From Lachnospiraceae bacterium (GTDB taxonomy: Bacteria; Bacillota; Clostridia; Lachnospirales; Lachnospiraceae): DNA of 64,000 nucleotides. Every line of letters begins with the position of its first letter. Within the stretch, counting starts at the first letter, position 1. Both the position numbers and the translations under genes were made by a program. Positions 6,772 through 15,220 of the stretch are shown here, piece after piece. The notes below the pieces were generated by a model. That model ran no database searches and had not been told where the DNA came from. It saw nothing but the letters and a program-made list of their open reading frames with translations. The stretch spans positions 55,321-119,320 of the forward strand of contig JAFXSQ010000043.1 of NCBI GenBank assembly GCA_017525525.1, given 5' to 3'.

Positions 6772-9318
6772 CTATTCCACGTTCTTTAAAGCCTCGTCCA
6801 TCGGTACCTTCTTTATACGACGGGTGTCGATCAGCATTACTATTATGTACGCCACGAAGATCATCACGAACATCCGCACGAATTCCTTGATACCCATGTT
6901 GAACTCGAACCATCCTCCGAGCTTTGCCATGTAGCTCTTCCAGACAACCAGCATGATCAAATAACCCACAAAGATACCGATTACTTCCTCTATGATCATA
7001 ACGAATAACGTCGGAAGTATGTAAAGCGAGTTGATCTCCCTGTTGTTGTAGCCGAGTATCTTGGTCATGGAGATTGCGTTCTCGTTCTTCTCTATGATTA
7101 TCTTCGTAAGCAGGTAGATAAGAACCACCGACAGAATAATGCACAGGTACTGGAAGTAAAGCATGAAGCTTCCCATGGAGTGGTCGAGCTGGTCGGCCAT
7201 CTTGGTTATATCCTTTTCGCCTATGGTCGTCAAAATGTACTTCTCGTCTATGTCGTCTATCGGGCTCTGCGAGAGGTACCCCATAAAGCTTCCCTCATCG
7301 TAATCGAAGACCTCGTTGAAGCTGTCATTGTGCATGAACACAGCGATAGCGCCCGAATAAGAAACCACATCCCTTACCTTGAAATCATAGCTCTTGTTCT
7401 CGTATTCCTCCCAGAGCGTGATGGTGTCGCCCGCCTTAAAACCGTATTTTCCGCTAAATGCATCGGAGATCACCACCTCGTTTTCCGCCATGTCAGCAGG
7501 TATCTTCATGTACTTGCTGTCAGGTTCGATGCCATACACCGCTATACTCTCATCCATCTTCTTCGCGCGATACAGGAGAGAATACATGCTAAAGCGCTCC
7601 GCGCCCTTTACCGCAGTTGTGATTTCGTTTCCGTCAGCATCCTCGGTGGACTTTAAGACAACCTGCTCCTTGACGAACATCATCTCGCCCACATGCTCCT
7701 GATAATACTTCAAGGTCGAGGGCATGCCAACCGCCATGGCCATCATGATCATAACGAAGCATACACCTAAGAGCAGTGTCAGGTAGTTCGGGAAGTTCTG
7801 CATCAGAACTCTGGTCTTAAATCGCGTCATGAACTTCCACTTCGGAAGCCTGATGGCCTTCTTCCTCTTCGACCGCTTAAGGTCATGTCTTAAGAACTTT
7901 AACGGTGATAGCGTAAGCTTCCTGGCTATGATAATCAGGTTTATCACGAACATCAGCGCAACCGGAATCAAGGTCGTCTTCCACAAAGCTTCAAAGTTCA
8001 TGATTGTCTTGTAGGTCGGCAGGCTGTAGGAATTATAATACATGGCTATAACCACTTCCTTGAAGAGCGTGTAGCCAAGGATATTGCCTAAAATCGCAGC
8101 CGCAAGCGTCACACACACCGGCACGGTCATGTAGTGAACCAGGAGCTCGCCTCTGGTGTAGCCCGAAGCCCTTAATGTACCGATAACCGATGCCTCCTTT
8201 GTTATGGTATTACTTATAGTCATTGCGAAGATAAAGGCAAGCACCACCACCAGTATGTCGAGGATTACTCCGCCCATTGCCTTGTCCTTACCAAAATCAT
8301 CCGGGGCAAATGTAACGGCGTGATTTATGTATCCCGGTACAAACTCCTTTGCTTCATTCTCATACACTATCGCCTGCGTTCCGATAACATTCACGAATGC
8401 TTCCGATAACTTCTTTTCCTCCTTGTCATCAGCAGGAGCGTTCTTATAGAACCACGCATAGTTGTAATAGATATCATTGTCTATCCTGTCAAAGCCTTCC
8501 TCTGTTACAAGTGCGACATCAAAGGTGATGGCATCGAACATGGTATCCGTATTCTTCTTGTATAAGGTACTGTAATTAACAAATGCGATAAGCGCGCACA
8601 CCTTAAACTGTGTTCCGCCGACCTTTATGGTATCACCCACCTTTATGCCGGCGTTATCCGCATGCATACGGTCTATGGCAATCTCGTCTGCACTTTTCGG
8701 GGCTTCACCCTTATGGATACAGTAGCCGTTCACCTTGTCCTGCGCCTTAAACACACGCACATCGCCTCTCGTGTCTCCGCCGCCTTCCCAGACCTCTGAG
8801 ACCTCTTTGTAGTAATTCTCATATATAGTTACCGGAACGGGATCCGCAGGATCCGGAAGCTTGCCCTCAAGCTCCTTGTCTAATTCCTTATCGACCTCTT
8901 CTTCTATTTTGGCCTTCGCTTCCTCTAAGGCCTTATCGTAGTTTTCCTTGTACAGATCAGCTGTCGGACCTTCAGGCTCAAGACCGTTATCCTTCAAAGA
9001 CTTCTCTATCTCTTCTACAGCCTTGTCTGTTGCTTCGGCTATGGCCTTGTCCCTGTAATATGCTCTGACATCAGCCTGCTCACCTGCCTCTATTGCCTTA
9101 CGCATCTCCTCGCTGAGCTCGCTCTTAACCCTGAAATGTCCGTCCTCAAGGTTATACTTTGTCTTGCCCTCCGCATTAGACACTAGCATGCTGTGGTTTG
9201 CAACATACATTCCGGATATAAAGCCGATGATGAGAGTTAAGAATACAAAGACCGTTACGTATTTGTGCCATTCACCCTTAAGCTCACGGGGAACGCGCTT
9301 CTTAAGAGGATTCTTCAT
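6772..9318 (-). CDS. FtsX-like ABC transporter permease (MacB/LolE type)
   Basis: Large permease of about 848 aa. The start at 9318 is chosen for its strong AGGAGGAGGG site; a longer frame to 9384 only translates an intergenic element. An N-terminal helix (FVFLTLIIGFISGMYVANH) leads into an extracellular region with a Glu/Lys-rich coiled coil near residues 70-170, then two FtsX-type membrane units: MTISNTITKEASVIGTLRA near 370-390 and ENAISMTKILGYNNREI near 740. Family members move lipids, lipoproteins or peptides, or act in mechanotransmission; no substrate can be read. It is preceded by its ATPase partner with element A between the two. Confidence 0.88.
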   Translation of the reverse strand: MKNPLKKRVPRELKGEWHKYVTVFVFLTLIIGFISGMYVANHSMLVSNAEGKTKYNLEDGHFRVKSELSEEMRKAIEAGEQADVRAYYRDKAIAEATDKAVEEIEKSLKDNGLEPEGPTADLYKENYDKALEEAKAKIEEEVDKELDKELEGKLPDPADPVPVTIYENYYKEVSEVWEGGGDTRGDVRVFKAQDKVNGYCIHKGEAPKSADEIAIDRMHADNAGIKVGDTIKVGGTQFKVCALIAFVNYSTLYKKNTDTMFDAITFDVALVTEEGFDRIDNDIYYNYAWFYKNAPADDKEEKKLSEAFVNVIGTQAIVYENEAKEFVPGYINHAVTFAPDDFGKDKAMGGVILDILVVVLAFIFAMTISNTITKEASVIGTLRASGYTRGELLVHYMTVPVCVTLAAAILGNILGYTLFKEVVIAMYYNSYSLPTYKTIMNFEALWKTTLIPVALMFVINLIIIARKLTLSPLKFLRHDLKRSKRKKAIRLPKWKFMTRFKTRVLMQNFPNYLTLLLGVCFVMIMMAMAVGMPSTLKYYQEHVGEMMFVKEQVVLKSTEDADGNEITTAVKGAERFSMYSLLYRAKKMDESIAVYGIEPDSKYMKIPADMAENEVVISDAFSGKYGFKAGDTITLWEEYENKSYDFKVRDVVSYSGAIAVFMHNDSFNEVFDYDEGSFMGYLSQSPIDDIDEKYILTTIGEKDITKMADQLDHSMGSFMLYFQYLCIILSVVLIYLLTKIIIEKNENAISMTKILGYNNREINSLYILPTLFVMIIEEVIGIFVGYLIMLVVWKSYMAKLGGWFEFNMGIKEFVRMFVMIFVAYIIVMLIDTRRIKKVPMDEALKNVE

Positions 9319-9344
9319 CTTTATGTCCCTCCTCCTTTTGTATT

Positions 9345-9420
9345 GACACGACTCCTTCGTCGTCCTGTCCCGTCGTAGGGACACATGTTAAAAATGACTT
9401 CGTCATTGTGTCCCTCCTCT
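9345..9420. repeat. Structured intergenic element A
   Basis: H1: GACACGAC (9345-9352) with GTCCTGTC (9362-9369), one mismatch. H3: outer GGGACAC (9378-9384) with GTGTCCC (9408-9414), enclosing AATGAC-TTC-GTCATT and an ATGTTAAA bulge. On the minus strand the element starts at the stop codon of the ATPase (GAGGAGGGACACA...) and ends just before the permease ribosome site, so it lies inside an operon. It also encodes a possible 34-codon frame (9406 to 9302) with its own GGAGG and ATG. Confidence 0.7.
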
Positions 9421-10136
9421 TACCAGTCAAGATCCACAGCGGATACCTTGGTCTCGTTGACTATGTTATGCCTTACCACGCCGTCTCTTAACTTGATCAC
9501 ATGGTCCGCCATAAGCTTTATGGTGTCGTTGTGAGTAACCATGATGATCGTGTTGCCGTACTTTTTGTTCACGTCCTCTATGAGCTTCAATATCTCCTTG
9601 GAGGTGTTGTAATCGAGCGCGCCGGTAGGCTCATCACACAGGAGGATGTCCGGGTTCTTGACTATCGCCCTTCCGATGGAGGTTCTCTGCTGCTGTCCGC
9701 CCGAAAGCTGGTTCGGAAGCTTGTGTCGATGCTCGTACAGACCGAGTGTGTGAAGCAGCTCATCTATGTCGAGCGGGTTGTCCGAAAGGTAGGCGCCGAC
9801 CTCCACATTCTCCTTTACATTTAAGTTGGGAATCAGGTTGTAGAGCTGGAACACATAGCCGAGGTGCTTTCTTCTGTACTGTGTGAGTGTCTTCTCGTCC
9901 ATCTCCTCAAGCTTATCGCCATTGATGGAAATGTACCCGCTGTCGGGGTTGTCTATGCCACCGATGATGTTCAGCAGGGTAGACTTGCCCGAGCCCGAGG
10001 GGCCGAGCAGCACACAGAACTCGCCCTTTGCCACCTCGAAATTCATACCCTTAAGGACCTCCTGCCTCGAGTCTCCCGAACCAAAGCCCTTCTTAAGATT
10101 AACAATCTGTAAAAATTTTCTTTCTTCTTCTGACAT
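9420..10136 (-). CDS. ABC transporter ATP-binding protein (MacB/LolD family)
   Basis: 238 aa. Walker [17 protein letters not shown] near residue 43, Q-loop in the [11 protein letters not shown] segment, signature [14 protein letters not shown], Walker [13 protein letters not shown], and switch His in IIMVTHND. This is the ATPase of the large permease encoded next downstream, the usual partner set for MacB-like exporters. Confidence 0.93.
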   Translation of the reverse strand: MSEEERKFLQIVNLKKGFGSGDSRQEVLKGMNFEVAKGEFCVLLGPSGSGKSTLLNIIGGIDNPDSGYISINGDKLEEMDEKTLTQYRRKHLGYVFQLYNLIPNLNVKENVEVGAYLSDNPLDIDELLHTLGLYEHRHKLPNQLSGGQQQRTSIGRAIVKNPDILLCDEPTGALDYNTSKEILKLIEDVNKKYGNTIIMVTHNDTIKLMADHVIKLRDGVVRHNIVNETKVSAVDLDW

Positions 10137-10168
10137 GTTAGTTTCTCCTAACTTAATTTATGTTTTTT

Positions 10169-10201
10169 AAGTGAGGGCAAATGGTCTTTTGACCCTCACT
10201 T
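10169..10201. repeat. Hairpin between the arsR-type gene and the ABC ATPase
   Basis: AAGTGAGGG (10169-10177) pairs with CCCTCACTT (10193-10201). On the minus strand it is followed by A residues, not T, so it is not a standard terminator for the upstream gene. CCCTCACTTATTAT also occurs at 37747-37760 beside element C. Confidence 0.55.
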
Positions 10202-10276
10202 ATTATGCACTTAATCTCATGCAGTATACTTCAAGCTTCTTTATTTCCAGCTTTATGTATTACTGCCTTCTTTAGT

Positions 10277-10585
10277 TCAGTCCTCTTCGGTCACATGCTC
10301 GATACCCTGTCCGAGTATGGTCTTCACATGGTCATCCGCAAGACTGTAATATATCTGCTTTCCGTTACGTCTGCCCTTCACCAGCTTCGCGGTTTTGAGC
10401 ACCCTCAGCTGATGTGATATGGCCGACTGCGTCATATCAAGCTTCTCGGCTATATCCTGCACGCAGAGCTCTCCGTCGAACAGGGCGTACATCAGCTTAA
10501 CCCTTGTCAGGTCGGCGAATACCTTGAAGAGCTCCGAGAGCTCGTACATAGTGTCGTCTTCTATTGTTTCTTTTGTATTGTTCAT
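10277..10585 (-). CDS. ArsR/SmtB-family metal-sensing repressor (SmtB alpha-5 site type)
   Basis: 102-aa winged-helix repressor, last gene of the metal efflux operon, four bases after the ATPase. The DNA-recognition helix is in TQSAISHQLRVLK. The C-terminal helix has Asp-x-His, then His 11 residues later and Glu 14 residues later (DDH...EHVTEE). That spacing equals the zinc ligands Asp104/His106/His117/Glu120 of SmtB. The alpha-3 segment ELCVQD keeps one Cys where CadC has ELCVCD, so a full CadC-like alpha-3 site is absent. Expected to sense Zn(II) (or Cd/Co) and release the operator at 12810-12831. Confidence 0.9.
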   Translation of the reverse strand: MNNTKETIEDDTMYELSELFKVFADLTRVKLMYALFDGELCVQDIAEKLDMTQSAISHQLRVLKTAKLVKGRRNGKQIYYSLADDHVKTILGQGIEHVTEED

Positions 10586-10589
10586 ATCT

Positions 10590-12470
10590 TTACACCTTTT
10601 TTACAAACAACGCCCTTATGGCATTAACTACCGCTATAACCATAACTCCTACATCCGCGAATATCGCAAGCCACATATTGGCTATACCTAAAGCGCCGAG
10701 CGCCAGGCACGCAAGCTTGATTCCTATGGCAAAGTAGATATTCTCGTACACTATCCTTATGCACTTTCTCGCTATCCTTATGGCCTTCGCAACCTTAAGA
10801 GGATCGTCATCCATAAGGACTACATCCGCAGCCTCGATTGCAGCGTCTGAACCGAGAGAGCCCATGGCTATTCCTATGTCCGCGCGTCCGATAACCGGCG
10901 CATCGTTGATACCGTCACCTACGAAGCAGAGCTTGTCCTTCTCGTCCTTCGAACCAAGCAGCTCCTCAACCTTGGTTACCTTATCGCCGGGAAGGAGTCC
11001 GCAGTAAACCTCATCCACTCCAAGCTCCTTAGCCACGCTCTGCCCGACCTTCTCCAAGTCACCGGTGAGCATAACCGTCTTCTTAACACCCGAATTCTTT
11101 AACTCCTTTATAGCCTGCGCAGCAGTTGGCTTGATTATATCGGATATGAGTATATGTCCGGCGTACACGCCGTCTATCGCCATATGCACCACGGTGCCCA
11201 CATGTGAGCACTCCCTGTAGAGCACGCCCTGCGACCTCATCAGCTTCTCGTTGCCGCACAGGATCTCGTGACCGTCCACCTTTGCCGTCACGCCGTTTCC
11301 GCTTATCTCATGCACATCGGATACCAGGCTAAGCTCGATAGGTTTTCCGTAAGCCGCAATCAGGCTCTTTGCAATCGGGTGGGATGAGGCGTGCTCGGCA
11401 TAAGCCGCATACTTTAATAACTGCTCTTCCTCAACCGTGCTGTGATGCACTCCGCTTACCTCGAAGACACCCTTGGTCATGGTTCCGGTCTTGTCAAAGA
11501 CCACAATCTTCGCCGAGGCAAGAGCCTCAAGGTAATTCGAGCCCTTGACCAGCACTCCTTCCCTGCTCGCTCCGCCTATGCCCGCAAAGAAGCTAAGCGG
11601 TATGCTTATAACAAGCGCGCACGGACAGCTTATTACAAGAAATGTTAAGGCCCTGTATATGAAATCCATCCACATAGGATCATAACCGGCTACCATTCTG
11701 ACAAGCGGTCCTCCCACAGCGAGCAGAAGCGCTCCTATGCAGACAGCCGGAGTATACCAGTGTGCAAATCTCGAGATAAAGTTCTCCGATTTCGACTTTC
11801 TCGAGCTTGCATTCTCCACCATGTCTAATACCTTAGACACTGTGGACTCGCCAAACTCCTTCGTAGTCCTGATCTTCAGGATGCTGTCTAAGCAGATACA
11901 TCCGCTGATCACGCTGTCACCGACATTCGCTGTCCTCGGAACACTCTCTCCGGTAAGAGCCGCTGTATCAAGACTTGCTCTTCCCTCTACGACCTCACCG
12001 TCTATAGGGATTTTCTCGCCCGGCTTTACAACTATCACGGTTCCTACCTCGACCTCATCGGGATCAACCTGCTCGATACCGTTCTCAGTCTCAACATTGG
12101 CATAGTCCGGGCGGATATCCATAAGCTCGCTTATGTTTCTCCTGCTCTTGCCAACCGCATAGCTCTGGAAGAGCTCGCCTATCTGGTAGAAGAGCATAAC
12201 CGCAACCGCCTCTGTGTAGTCGCCCTCGCCGGTCACCGCCACGACTATCGCTCCGACAGTGGCAAGCGCCATAAGGAAGTTCTCGTCGAAGACCTGACGG
12301 TTCAGGATTCCCTTTCCGGCCTTCTTCAAGATGTCATAGCCGATTATCAGGTACGGCACCATGTAGGCCGCGAACCTTACCCAGCCCTCTAAGGACAGGA
12401 AGTGCAGCAACACCATCAGCACCGCCGAAATAATTATTCTTATTAAATTCTTCTTCTGTTTTTTGGTCAT
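10590..12470 (-). CDS. P1B-type heavy-metal-transporting ATPase (Zn/Cd/Pb class)
   Basis: It exports divalent metal with ATP. The 626-aa protein shows the metal-passage motif SCPCALVIS in a membrane helix, the phosphorylation motif DKTGTMTKG, the actuator-loop TGES, and the hinge GDGINDAP. The N-terminus starts directly with membrane helices and lacks the usual HMA metal-binding domain; that domain is encoded as a separate 72-aa protein upstream. The SmtB-like repressor downstream supports Zn/Cd specificity. Confidence 0.93.
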   Translation of the reverse strand: MTKKQKKNLIRIIISAVLMVLLHFLSLEGWVRFAAYMVPYLIIGYDILKKAGKGILNRQVFDENFLMALATVGAIVVAVTGEGDYTEAVAVMLFYQIGELFQSYAVGKSRRNISELMDIRPDYANVETENGIEQVDPDEVEVGTVIVVKPGEKIPIDGEVVEGRASLDTAALTGESVPRTANVGDSVISGCICLDSILKIRTTKEFGESTVSKVLDMVENASSRKSKSENFISRFAHWYTPAVCIGALLLAVGGPLVRMVAGYDPMWMDFIYRALTFLVISCPCALVISIPLSFFAGIGGASREGVLVKGSNYLEALASAKIVVFDKTGTMTKGVFEVSGVHHSTVEEEQLLKYAAYAEHASSHPIAKSLIAAYGKPIELSLVSDVHEISGNGVTAKVDGHEILCGNEKLMRSQGVLYRECSHVGTVVHMAIDGVYAGHILISDIIKPTAAQAIKELKNSGVKKTVMLTGDLEKVGQSVAKELGVDEVYCGLLPGDKVTKVEELLGSKDEKDKLCFVGDGINDAPVIGRADIGIAMGSLGSDAAIEAADVVLMDDDPLKVAKAIRIARKCIRIVYENIYFAIGIKLACLALGALGIANMWLAIFADVGVMVIAVVNAIRALFVKKV

Positions 12471-12550
12471 ATCTAATTTAAAATCAATTCTTGCTTTTCA
12501 ACAGGCTTTTAAGTTTATTCTGAAGCTCGGTCAATTTTTCGATTCTCTTC

Positions 12551-12769
12551 CTACAGGTATATCTCACATTCATCCTCCACCTTTTTACAGTTCTTCAATA
12601 CGTCCTGCATAACACCTTTTGCATCCGCTCCGTCCTCGAACTCAACTATCATCTTCAAGGTCATAAAATTCACTGTAGCGTCCTTTACACCTGCGGTAGC
12701 CTTAGCTGCCTCCTCCATCTTGTTAGCACAGTTTGCGCAGTCAACCTCGATCTTATAAGTCTTCTTCAT
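12551..12769 (-). CDS. Stand-alone HMA heavy-metal-binding protein
   Basis: 72 aa with the ferredoxin-like HMA fold. The metal-binding CxxC is in VDCANCANKMEEAAK, followed by the usual GVKDATVNFMTLKMIVEF strands. It ends with an acidic/Cys stretch (CKKVEDECEIYL) that may add ligands. It is the first gene of the operon and most likely acts as a metallochaperone or detached N-domain for the ATPase. Confidence 0.88.
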   Translation of the reverse strand: MKKTYKIEVDCANCANKMEEAAKATAGVKDATVNFMTLKMIVEFEDGADAKGVMQDVLKNCKKVEDECEIYL

Positions 12770-12809
12770 CTTCTATGTCTCCTTTAACAAAACATTATGT
12801 TTATATTCA

Positions 12810-12868
12810 CATATGAGCAAGCGTTCATATGTATGAGTGCATTATAACACAAAGAATCCTCCTGTCAA
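12810..12868 (-). promoter_or_regulatory. Promoter and palindromic operator of the metal efflux operon
   Basis: On the minus strand TTGACA (12868-12863) and TATAAT (12846-12841), both perfect, are 16 bases apart. Nine bases downstream lies CATATGA-N8-TCATATG (12810-12831), a near match to the ATGA(A/G)C...GTTCAT palindrome bound by SmtB/CadC-type repressors. Binding there would block transcription start. Confidence 0.8.
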
Positions 12869-12879
12869 TACCCTTTCTC

Positions 12880-12926
12880 AAAAAAATCAGCCGCTTATTG
12901 ATAACCTTTCTTAACAAGCGGCTGAT
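12880..12926 (-). terminator. Terminator of the PcrA gene
   Basis: ATCAGCCGCTT / AAGCGGCTGAT stem (12886-12896 with 12916-12926) followed by a T run on the minus strand. Confidence 0.85.
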
Positions 12927-12936
12927 TATTATTTAA

Positions 12937-15165
12937 TTATTCTATTTCTTTAAGCTTTACCTTGAAGGATATGCTCCTCTCCGTGCCGAGCGCATCAAAA
13001 TGTATCCTGTACGCAAGCTTCTCTCTGTCCACATCCCTTATCACTCCGCGTCCGAAGACCACGTGTTCCACCACCGTTCCGACCTCCAGAGGTATAAGCT
13101 CCGCAGCGTAAAAGCTCCTGTTCTGCATATCTGCAAGGCGGGCGGTCATGGCAACTAACTCCTCAGACGGCGCGCGCGCTGTCTGAACCAAAGAACGATC
13201 TATGTCCAGCAAAAACCTTGAAGGATACCTGGGCGAGCTGTCATGATTTCTGCCCTCCGCTTCGGTTAGATACAGCCCGTTCATCGCTCTTGTCACCGCA
13301 ACAAAGGCTATGCGCCTTTCCTCCTCCATGCCCTCCATTGTATCAACCCTTCTCCCCGGGAAGATACCCTCGTTCATCCCGCACAGAAATACATACGGAA
13401 ACTCAAGTCCCTTGGCAGCGTGAACCGTCATCAGTTTCACCCTGTCGGACTTGTCGTCCATATCGGAATTAGTAAAGAGCGCCACATGCTGCAAATAATC
13501 TTCAAGCCGAGCCTCCTCTCCGCAGGAAAACTCATACTCACATATGCACTGTGAAAGCTCCGCTAAGTTGTCAAGTCTCTCCTGACTCCCCTCTGTCCTA
13601 AGCATCTCCAAATACCCCGACCTGTCGGCAACCGCAAGAAAGAGATCGGATATGGGCGTATTAGCATAAGCCGCGGAAAAATCCTCTATCATGTCTATAA
13701 ACCTCAAGGCCCCCGTGCCCTTTATCAGCTCATGCTCGGTGTTGGCCTTAAGCGCTTCATATAAAGATATGTCCTTTCCCTTCGCGTACTCCTCAAGGAA
13801 CCTCATCCTTCTGTCGCCTATGTTCCTCTTCGGGACATTTACAATCCTCTTGAACGAGAGATCGTCCTTGTATACCAGCATGCGCAGATAGGAAAGCATA
13901 TCCTTTATCTCCGCGCGGTCGAAGAACTGCACGCCGCTGTATATGGTGTAGGGGATCTCCGCCTGCTGCAGAGCCTCCTCTATGACTCGGCTCACATGAT
14001 GCGCGCGGTAAAGTATGGCTATCCTGCCGAGCTTCACCGGATAGTGGTTCCTGCCATCAAGCGGCGCGGCGCCCTCCTCCCTGAACTCCTCGTCACAATA
14101 GGGCGACATGCCTGTCCTTAAGTTATTAATCTCGCTCACGATCCAAGCAGCCTCGTCGTCCGGATCCTTCGCGTGATTCCAGACTACAGGAGCGCCATCC
14201 CATCGCTTCGCCACGAGATCCTTCTTTATCCTGTTGTGGTTTGCGGAGATTAAGGAATTTGCCACCGCAACCACCTGCGGTGTCGAACGGTAATTATCAA
14301 GCATCATTATAGTCTTCGTCCCCGGATGCTTCTTCTCGAACTCAAGCAAAAAAGCCACATTTGCCCCTCGCCAGGTGTATATCGTCTGGTCCGGATCCCC
14401 TACTATGAACAGGTTCTTATGGTGCGCTGAGAGCGCCTCCATAAGCTCATACTGCGGCGGATCTATATCCTGGAACTCATCTATCATTATGTACTCAAGG
14501 CGCTCCTGCCACTTCTGCCTTATCTCTTCGCGTTCCCTGAAGATGTGAAGCGTCACAAAAAGCAGGTCGTTATAATCAAAGCCGAAGCACTTTCTCTCCT
14601 GATACAGATACCCGTAGAATATGATGTCCTTCGTCGATTTAGCGCTGTCGTATCTGCCTTTAAGCTCCTCGACCTCAAGCTCAACCAAGTCCCGTACGTA
14701 GTCCGGCTTCTCCACGCACTTGATCATCTCGATCATGTCCCTCGCGCGCGAAAAAGTCATATCGCGCAGACTTAAATTCCGCTCCTCATATATGGTTTTA
14801 AGCATCTCGTTTATATCTGAATTGTCCAGAGTAAGAAAACTTTTTGGGTACCCGACCGCATAGCTTTCCTCCTGCAGCACGGACACGCAAAAACCGTGAA
14901 ATGTATTGATAAATCCGGTGTCGTTATCTCCGGTTAACTTACGAATCCTGGCGCGCATTTCATTTGCCGCCTTGTTGGTAAATGTAACGCAGAGTATGTT
15001 CCCGGGCATAATGCCGATTTCGTTCACAAGATAAGCGAAGCGGTGCGTGAGCGCCCGCGTCTTGCCCGATCCGGCGCCCGCGATTACTCTCACATACCCC
15101 TCCGTGGTTGTCACAGCCTCGTGCTGCGCTTCATTTAATTCCGATAAAATATTTGTGTCGTCCAT
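12937..15165 (-). CDS. pcrA: Superfamily 1 DNA helicase PcrA/UvrD
   Basis: 3'-5' helicase for nucleotide excision repair and removal of recombination intermediates. Motifs over 742 aa: AGAGSGKTRALTHR (Walker A), TFTNKAANEM, IDEFQDIDPPQYEL (motif II), GDPDQTIYTWRGAN (motif III), MTVHAAKGLEFPYVFLCG (motif V), and RRIAFVAVTRA (motif VI). The C-terminal VVEHVVFGRGVI block is the Tudor-like RNA-polymerase-contacting domain of PcrA. Its own terminator follows. Confidence 0.95.
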   Translation of the reverse strand: MDDTNILSELNEAQHEAVTTTEGYVRVIAGAGSGKTRALTHRFAYLVNEIGIMPGNILCVTFTNKAANEMRARIRKLTGDNDTGFINTFHGFCVSVLQEESYAVGYPKSFLTLDNSDINEMLKTIYEERNLSLRDMTFSRARDMIEMIKCVEKPDYVRDLVELEVEELKGRYDSAKSTKDIIFYGYLYQERKCFGFDYNDLLFVTLHIFREREEIRQKWQERLEYIMIDEFQDIDPPQYELMEALSAHHKNLFIVGDPDQTIYTWRGANVAFLLEFEKKHPGTKTIMMLDNYRSTPQVVAVANSLISANHNRIKKDLVAKRWDGAPVVWNHAKDPDDEAAWIVSEINNLRTGMSPYCDEEFREEGAAPLDGRNHYPVKLGRIAILYRAHHVSRVIEEALQQAEIPYTIYSGVQFFDRAEIKDMLSYLRMLVYKDDLSFKRIVNVPKRNIGDRRMRFLEEYAKGKDISLYEALKANTEHELIKGTGALRFIDMIEDFSAAYANTPISDLFLAVADRSGYLEMLRTEGSQERLDNLAELSQCICEYEFSCGEEARLEDYLQHVALFTNSDMDDKSDRVKLMTVHAAKGLEFPYVFLCGMNEGIFPGRRVDTMEGMEEERRIAFVAVTRAMNGLYLTEAEGRNHDSSPRYPSRFLLDIDRSLVQTARAPSEELVAMTARLADMQNRSFYAAELIPLEVGTVVEHVVFGRGVIRDVDREKLAYRIHFDALGTERSISFKVKLKEIE

Positions 15166-15220
15166 AAAGACGATTGTACCATATCGAACTTATGTTTGCA
15201 AGCGTAAATAATTTGATTGC

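Noticed and set aside
10169-10201. Terminator of the metal efflux operon
   Set aside because: The stem is good but the minus-strand transcript continues into A residues, not U, so only a hairpin is reported.
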